DNA of 64,000 nt from Mycobacterium sp. E2479 (lineage in GTDB: Bacteria; Actinomycetota; Actinomycetes; Mycobacteriales; Mycobacteriaceae), in contig NZ_LZJR01000084.1 in NCBI RefSeq assembly GCF_001667925.1, positions 62,001 to 126,000 on the forward strand, given 5' to 3'. The position numbers and the translations under genes are program-made. Below, one piece after another: positions 60,666 to 64,000 of this stretch. The first letter of the stretch is position 1; each line of letters starts with the position of its first letter. The notes beneath the pieces were generated by a model, which saw nothing but the letters and a program-made list of their open reading frames with translations, was not told the DNA's origin and did no database searches.

Positions 60666-61124
60666 ATGACAGAGGTGTCTATGATCGCGGTCGAGGAGGT
60701 CGTACGCGGGCTGTGGCAGGCCCTTTCGCGACGGGATTGGGAGGCGATCAAGACCTTCCTGTCCGACGACTGCCTCTACGTCGACATGCCCGTCCCCGCT
60801 TTGGCGGCCCGCGGCCCAGACGACATCGTCAAACGCCTAAAGGTGGGGCTCGAGCAGTTGGCCGGCTACGAGAACCACACCGGCGTGCTGGTGTCCAACG
60901 GCTCCGACGTGCTCTACGAGCACTCCGAGACATGGACGTTCGCCACGGGCGAGCAGGGCGTACTCCGATTCGTGACGGTCCACAAAGTCCTCGACGGCAA
61001 AATCACTGTCTGGAAAGACTATTGGGACTTCAACAGCCTGGTGGCCTTCGCTCCCCCGAACCACTTCGAGGCTTTGGCAACTGGGGATACCAGCTGGGTG
61101 TTCGACGCCTCAGCGCTGGTCTGA
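60666..61124 (+). CDS. NTF2-like / limonene-epoxide-hydrolase-like protein
   Basis: A 152-aa NTF2-fold protein: EEVVRGLWQALSRRDWEAIKTFLSDDCLYVDMPVPALAARGPDDIVKRLKVGLEQL, then VSNGSDVLYEHSETWTFATGEQGVLRFVTVHKVLDGKITVWKDYWDFNSLV, the pattern of SnoaL/limonene-epoxide hydrolases (the WKDYWD end is typical). Start ATG 60666; an ATG at 60681 is an alternative. It is convergent with the SRPBCC/acyltransferase operon. The substrate is unknown. Confidence 0.78.
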   Translation: MTEVSMIAVEEVVRGLWQALSRRDWEAIKTFLSDDCLYVDMPVPALAARGPDDIVKRLKVGLEQLAGYENHTGVLVSNGSDVLYEHSETWTFATGEQGVLRFVTVHKVLDGKITVWKDYWDFNSLVAFAPPNHFEALATGDTSWVFDASALV

Positions 61125-61187
61125 CGAAGCCCTTTTCAGGAGACGCGGACCTTCGGTCGCCCGCGGCGGTGAAAGGCAACTCTGTGG

Positions 61188-61622
61188 CTAGGACTCGGCC
61201 AACCGCTTGAGGGACTTCAGGGTTTCGGACAGCGTGCGCCCGACTTGGCGCACTGCGATGCGGTCGGCGATGTAGCCGAGCAACCCCCCTGGCGCCTGGT
61301 AAGACAGCCGGAACGTCACCTTCGTTTTGCCCTCGGTGGCATCACGAAGCCTGATCCTGCCGCGCAGCGTCACCCCGGTGATACCCACCCAGGCGATATC
61401 GCGGCCGTCGTCGAATTCGACTACCTCGATCAGCCCGCCCACCGGCACCGAGCCGATCTTCCAGTGCACGGTGTAGCGGGCGCCGATACCGGCGGGGATC
61501 TCGTTCGACGACTCCCACCGCTCGAGGTTCGCCATGAACGACGGGTAGCAATCCGGGTTGCTGACGATTTTCCAGACCGCGTCGCGGTCGGCGTTGATGA
61601 CGCAGCGGCGTTCGACGCGCAT
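61188..61622 (-). CDS. SRPBCC family protein
   Basis: A 144-aa SRPBCC protein: MRVERRCVINADRDAVWKIVSNPDCYPSFMANLERWESS, GIGARYTVHWKIGSVPVGGLIEVVEFDDGRDIAWVGITG, and a long C-terminal helix SDRIAVRQVGRTLSETLKSLKRLAES-like. Its ATG (61622) overlaps the acyltransferase stop by one base (TGATG), so it is translationally coupled to that enzyme. In this pairing it may deliver or sense a lipid for the acyltransferase; that is inference. Confidence 0.82.
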   Translation of the reverse strand: MRVERRCVINADRDAVWKIVSNPDCYPSFMANLERWESSNEIPAGIGARYTVHWKIGSVPVGGLIEVVEFDDGRDIAWVGITGVTLRGRIRLRDATEGKTKVTFRLSYQAPGGLLGYIADRIAVRQVGRTLSETLKSLKRLAES

Positions 61623-62455
61623 CAGCCGATCACCGGGAATCGACGTTCGGCAGCCAGGCGGTCCACCCCGCCCTGGAGGCTGGCCATCACCTTGTCGTGC
61701 ACGGCCTGGTCATCGCCGTCGACCTCGATCGGCTCCTGCACTTCGATGACGATCTTCGTCGGCAGCGGAATATGCCCCGCCAGGTCGCTGATATTGAGGC
61801 CCCACGGCAGCGCCAGCGAAATCGGGATGCTCTTGAGCCGTAGCAACTTGTCCGCCATCAGCAGCTTGGCCAGCCACTGGCCCCGGTTGAGGAACAGCGC
61901 GCTTTCCTGGCCGCCCACACTGGCGACGGGGACGATCGGCACGCCGGTTTCGCGGGCCAGCTTTACGTAGCCCATGCGCCCGTCGAAGTCGACCTTGTGG
62001 CGTTCCCACGAGGGCCGGAACACCTCGTAGTCGCCACCGGGATAGACCAGCAGGGCCGCCCCGGATTCCAGTGCGAGGCGGGCGTTTTCGGGGTTGGCGG
62101 CGACGGTCCCGAACTTGCGGAGCGAGCCGAGCGGCGGTGCGGAGACGACGAGGTCGTGCGCCAACTGGTAGAAGGGCCGCTCGACGCCGAAGTAGGAGCA
62201 AAACGCGAGTGTGAAGACGAACGTGTCCGGAGGCACGTTGCCGCCGCTGTGGTTGCCGACCAGCAGCACCGGGCCCTCGGGCGGAATCCGGTCCAGGCCC
62301 CGCACGTCGGCCCTGAAGTACAGCGACGCCAGCAGCCAGGTACCCGGAAGCTGGTCGCGGATGTAATCCGGATCCCGCTGGTCGAGGTCGGCTTTGGGCA
62401 CCCACGACACGACCTTGTCGCGGGCCCAACCTAAGACGTCCCTCGCGGTCGCCAT
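61622..62455 (-). CDS. lysophospholipid/glycerol acyltransferase (LPLAT family)
   Basis: A 277-aa acyltransferase starting at the ATG at 62455 (MATARDVLGWARDKVVSW); the upstream part of the frame overlaps the previous gene. The acyltransferase motif is VGNHSGGNVPPD (His and Asp spaced as in the MGAT-like branch), followed by the ALLVYPGGDYEVFRPSWERHKVDF motif (block with Gly-Gly-Asp and Arg) and IVPVASVGGQE. Such proteins esterify diacyl- or monoacylglycerol or phospholipids. Member of the four-gene operon with GlnA3, the amidohydrolase and the SRPBCC protein. Confidence 0.83.
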   Translation of the reverse strand: MATARDVLGWARDKVVSWVPKADLDQRDPDYIRDQLPGTWLLASLYFRADVRGLDRIPPEGPVLLVGNHSGGNVPPDTFVFTLAFCSYFGVERPFYQLAHDLVVSAPPLGSLRKFGTVAANPENARLALESGAALLVYPGGDYEVFRPSWERHKVDFDGRMGYVKLARETGVPIVPVASVGGQESALFLNRGQWLAKLLMADKLLRLKSIPISLALPWGLNISDLAGHIPLPTKIVIEVQEPIEVDGDDQAVHDKVMASLQGGVDRLAAERRFPVIG

Positions 62456-62486
62456 AACCGCAGGTATACCCCCGCGCCACCGGGGG

Positions 62487-63611
62487 TCAAACGCGGTAGA
62501 TGCGCTTGGCGTTGTCCCGGGCGATGAGATCGACGACCCGGATGGCGTCGGCCTCGCTCCAATCACCGCGATCCACAAATTCCTGTAGCACGCGATCAAT
62601 ACCCCTGCGCCACAAGACTGCACCGAGAAAGTGCAGTTCCGGGGGGCCGAATCCGTCCGACGAGTAGAGAATCTTGGAAAACGGTGCCATCTCCAGCAGT
62701 CGCGCGAGGAAGGCCGGCGCCCGCGCCCCCAGATGGTTCACGCTCAAGCCGCCGTCGAGATACACGTTGTTGAACGCCTGCGCCAGGTAGCCTGCCTCGC
62801 GCTCGTAGGGATAGCAGTGCAGCAGCACAATCGGTACTTCCGCCGTCTGTCGCAGAAAGTCAATCAGGAGAAGCGGATTGGCCTTGAGCAGATCGCAATC
62901 GCGGTCACCGAATCCGACGTGGAATTGCAGCGGCTTGCCCAATCGCAGCGCCTGGTATAGGCCGAACCGCAGCAAAATCCGATCTTGCAGCCGGGTGGCG
63001 CCGCGCTCGCGCCACCTGTTGGCTGCCTCGGTGACCTCCGTCTTCGACGGCTCACTCAGATCTCCGTCGAATCCCCCGCGGTAGGCCAGTATCGATTTGG
63101 TGGCGACGGCGCTGCCCGCGCGCCGACGCAAGACCTCCTCGAAGGCCGTCGCATAATCACCCGGCCCTTGTGCCGCCTGCTCGGCCACCTCCTCGAGACG
63201 AACGATCTCGTGCGCGTGGTTCCCGGACAGCCCAGCCACCTCGGTCACCCCGGCGACTCCACCGCCGCCGATGCCGGTGTCCACCAGCCAGTCACTCACG
63301 CCGGCGACCGGCAAGAACAGTCGGGCCAGTTCGTCTTCGTCGCATTGGCTTCGACGCTCCCAATAAGACTGTGGATCACAGTGTTTGGGCAGACCCAGGA
63401 CGGGGGCGCAATGGGCTCGTACGGCGAACCCCAGTTGTGAGTCGAAACCCGGGTACCGGATGGGCTCGGTGTCGCCCTCGTTGAGCGCATTCTCGAATCG
63501 CTGCCGGTCTGCGGGCGCCAGCCAGCAGCCGTGGACATGCTGATCGATCAGCGCCACGTCACCGATGTGTTGGGCCAGCGCGTTGTCGGAGATCATTGTC
63601 GACGCCGTCAC
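62487..63611 (-). CDS. amidohydrolase of the FluG N-terminal type (Rv1879-like)
   Basis: A 374-aa metal-dependent TIM-barrel hydrolase of the amidohydrolase superfamily: IDQHVHGCWLAP (HxH-type metal motif), QFHVGFGDRDCDL (His), IVLLHCYPYEREAGYLA (His), ILYSSDGFGPPELHF (Asp). It starts at the GTG at 63611, overlapping the glnA3 stop (GTGA). In fungal FluG and plant NodGS the same amidohydrolase is fused to a glutamine-synthetase-like domain; here the two are adjacent, coupled genes. Function unproven; it probably hydrolyses a gamma-glutamyl or related amide. It matches Rv1879. Confidence 0.85.
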   Translation of the reverse strand: MTASTMISDNALAQHIGDVALIDQHVHGCWLAPADRQRFENALNEGDTEPIRYPGFDSQLGFAVRAHCAPVLGLPKHCDPQSYWERRSQCDEDELARLFLPVAGVSDWLVDTGIGGGGVAGVTEVAGLSGNHAHEIVRLEEVAEQAAQGPGDYATAFEEVLRRRAGSAVATKSILAYRGGFDGDLSEPSKTEVTEAANRWRERGATRLQDRILLRFGLYQALRLGKPLQFHVGFGDRDCDLLKANPLLLIDFLRQTAEVPIVLLHCYPYEREAGYLAQAFNNVYLDGGLSVNHLGARAPAFLARLLEMAPFSKILYSSDGFGPPELHFLGAVLWRRGIDRVLQEFVDRGDWSEADAIRVVDLIARDNAKRIYRV

Positions 63612-64000
63612 AGACTCCAGGCCATGCGGAACTTGTCCGCCAGCTGCTCGGGAGCCAGCTTCCCGTAGCGCTGCTGCTCGAGGCGGCGAACCGCCACCAC
63701 CATGTCGACCACCGGATCGCCCAGGATGCGGCGCATTGCCTCCGAACGGTCAAGTGCCGCGATCGCTTCGGTCTGCGAATCGGGCAGGCGCACGACACCG
63801 TCGCGCTCACGGTCGGAATCGGACAGCACGGCCGGGTCGATGGTGATCTCGGGCGGCAGTGTCGACTGGCACTTGATCCCGTCCAGGGCCAGGCCGAGGA
63901 TGGCCGCCGACGCCAGGTACGGGTTCGCGGATGGGTCGACGATTTTCACCTCGACATTGCCGCCACGCGGGCTTCCCGGTCCGCCGCTGACGAATCGCAC
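63608..64000 (-). CDS. glnA3: glutamine-synthetase-like GlnA3, C-terminal part (5' end outside window)
   Basis: Only the last 130 residues are in the window: GGNVEVKIVDPSANPYLASAAILGLALDGI is the conserved C-terminal GS signature (NPYLA), followed by PLPPEIT-like and RLPDSQTEAIAALDRSEAMRRILGDPVVDMVVAVRRLEQQRYG. In the remembered H37Rv order the next gene outward of Rv1879 is glnA3 (Rv1878). GlnA3-type enzymes often ligate glutamate to amines (gamma-glutamylpolyamine synthetase in Streptomyces) rather than ammonia. First gene of the coupled operon. Confidence 0.82.
   Translation of the reverse strand: MRFVSGGPGSPRGGNVEVKIVDPSANPYLASAAILGLALDGIKCQSTLPPEITIDPAVLSDSDRERDGVVRLPDSQTEAIAALDRSEAMRRILGDPVVDMVVAVRRLEQQRYGKLAPEQLADKFRMAWSL

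Overview
The window is chromosomal DNA of a mycobacterium, most likely a slow-growing non-tuberculous species. The evidence is high GC, an antigen 85B gene next to a secreted chorismate mutase and rpfC, CYP140 and CYP125 cytochromes, a PPE protein, a FadD31-type acyl-AMP ligase, an Icl2-type isocitrate lyase, LppE/LppC-type lipoproteins and many SRPBCC proteins. From memory of M. tuberculosis H37Rv, the gene order here runs backwards through roughly Rv1930c to Rv1878 (SDR, DUF2071, fadD31, icl2/aceA, MBL hydrolase, lppC-like, [katG/furA absent], Rv1906c-like, aao, Rv1903-like, nanT, cinA, macro protein, Rv1898-like, dtd, methyltransferase, Rv1895-like ADH, Rv1894c-like, Rv1893/92/91-like, DUF7159, fbpB, chorismate mutase, rpfC, SRPBCC, SDR, lppE, cyp140, amidohydrolase, glnA3). 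Several blocks interrupt this order, and these carry most of the novelty. 

Layout. 0-13.6 kb: DJ-1 protein (cut by the window), an NTF2-like/SDR divergent pair with a KstR-like box, FAAL ligase, small secreted and membrane proteins, a HAMP adenylate cyclase, a luciferase-like oxidoreductase, a Gly-rich repeat lipoprotein and an intact 762-aa Icl2. 13.8-20.6 kb: MBL hydrolase divergent from an ArsR/SRPBCC pair with a well-defined operator-promoter, PEBP lipoprotein, lipase, and an FAD oxidoreductase divergent from a TetR over a perfect 20-bp palindrome. 19.7-26.7 kb: a probable LysR-controlled catabolic cluster (tautomerase, nitronate monooxygenase-like, two paralogous two-domain proteins flanking a CoA ligase, AhpD-like, nitroreductase-like and SRPBCC proteins) sitting where katG-furA would be expected. 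26.7-36.7 kb: secreted protein, D-amino-acid oxidase with enoyl-CoA hydratase, and a PPE gene preceded by a cobalamin riboswitch and a 30-codon uORF, then amidohydrolase, MFS transporter, CinA, macro-domain protein, thiamine-binding protein and D-aminoacyl-tRNA deacylase. 36.8-47.8 kb: methyltransferase, a BVMO-ADH-nitrilase operon, and a tandem pair of adenylate-cyclase/ATPase signalling giants. 47.9-54.4 kb: two genes preceded by KstR-type boxes (nitronate monooxygenase-like and CYP125) with an ADH and a YceI-like gene, plus a small secreted/membrane operon. 55-64 kb: fbpB-CM-rpfC virulence/cell-envelope block, cyp140, and a four-gene operon of GlnA3, amidohydrolase, acyltransferase and SRPBCC. 

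The most interesting item is the riboswitch-uORF-PPE arrangement at 31.1-31.6 kb. It reproduces, on a PPE of a different subfamily, the architecture I recall being described for M. tuberculosis ppe2. Second is the 20-26.7 kb cluster with its unusual paralog pair. No rRNA, tRNA, IS element or CRISPR array was recognised.
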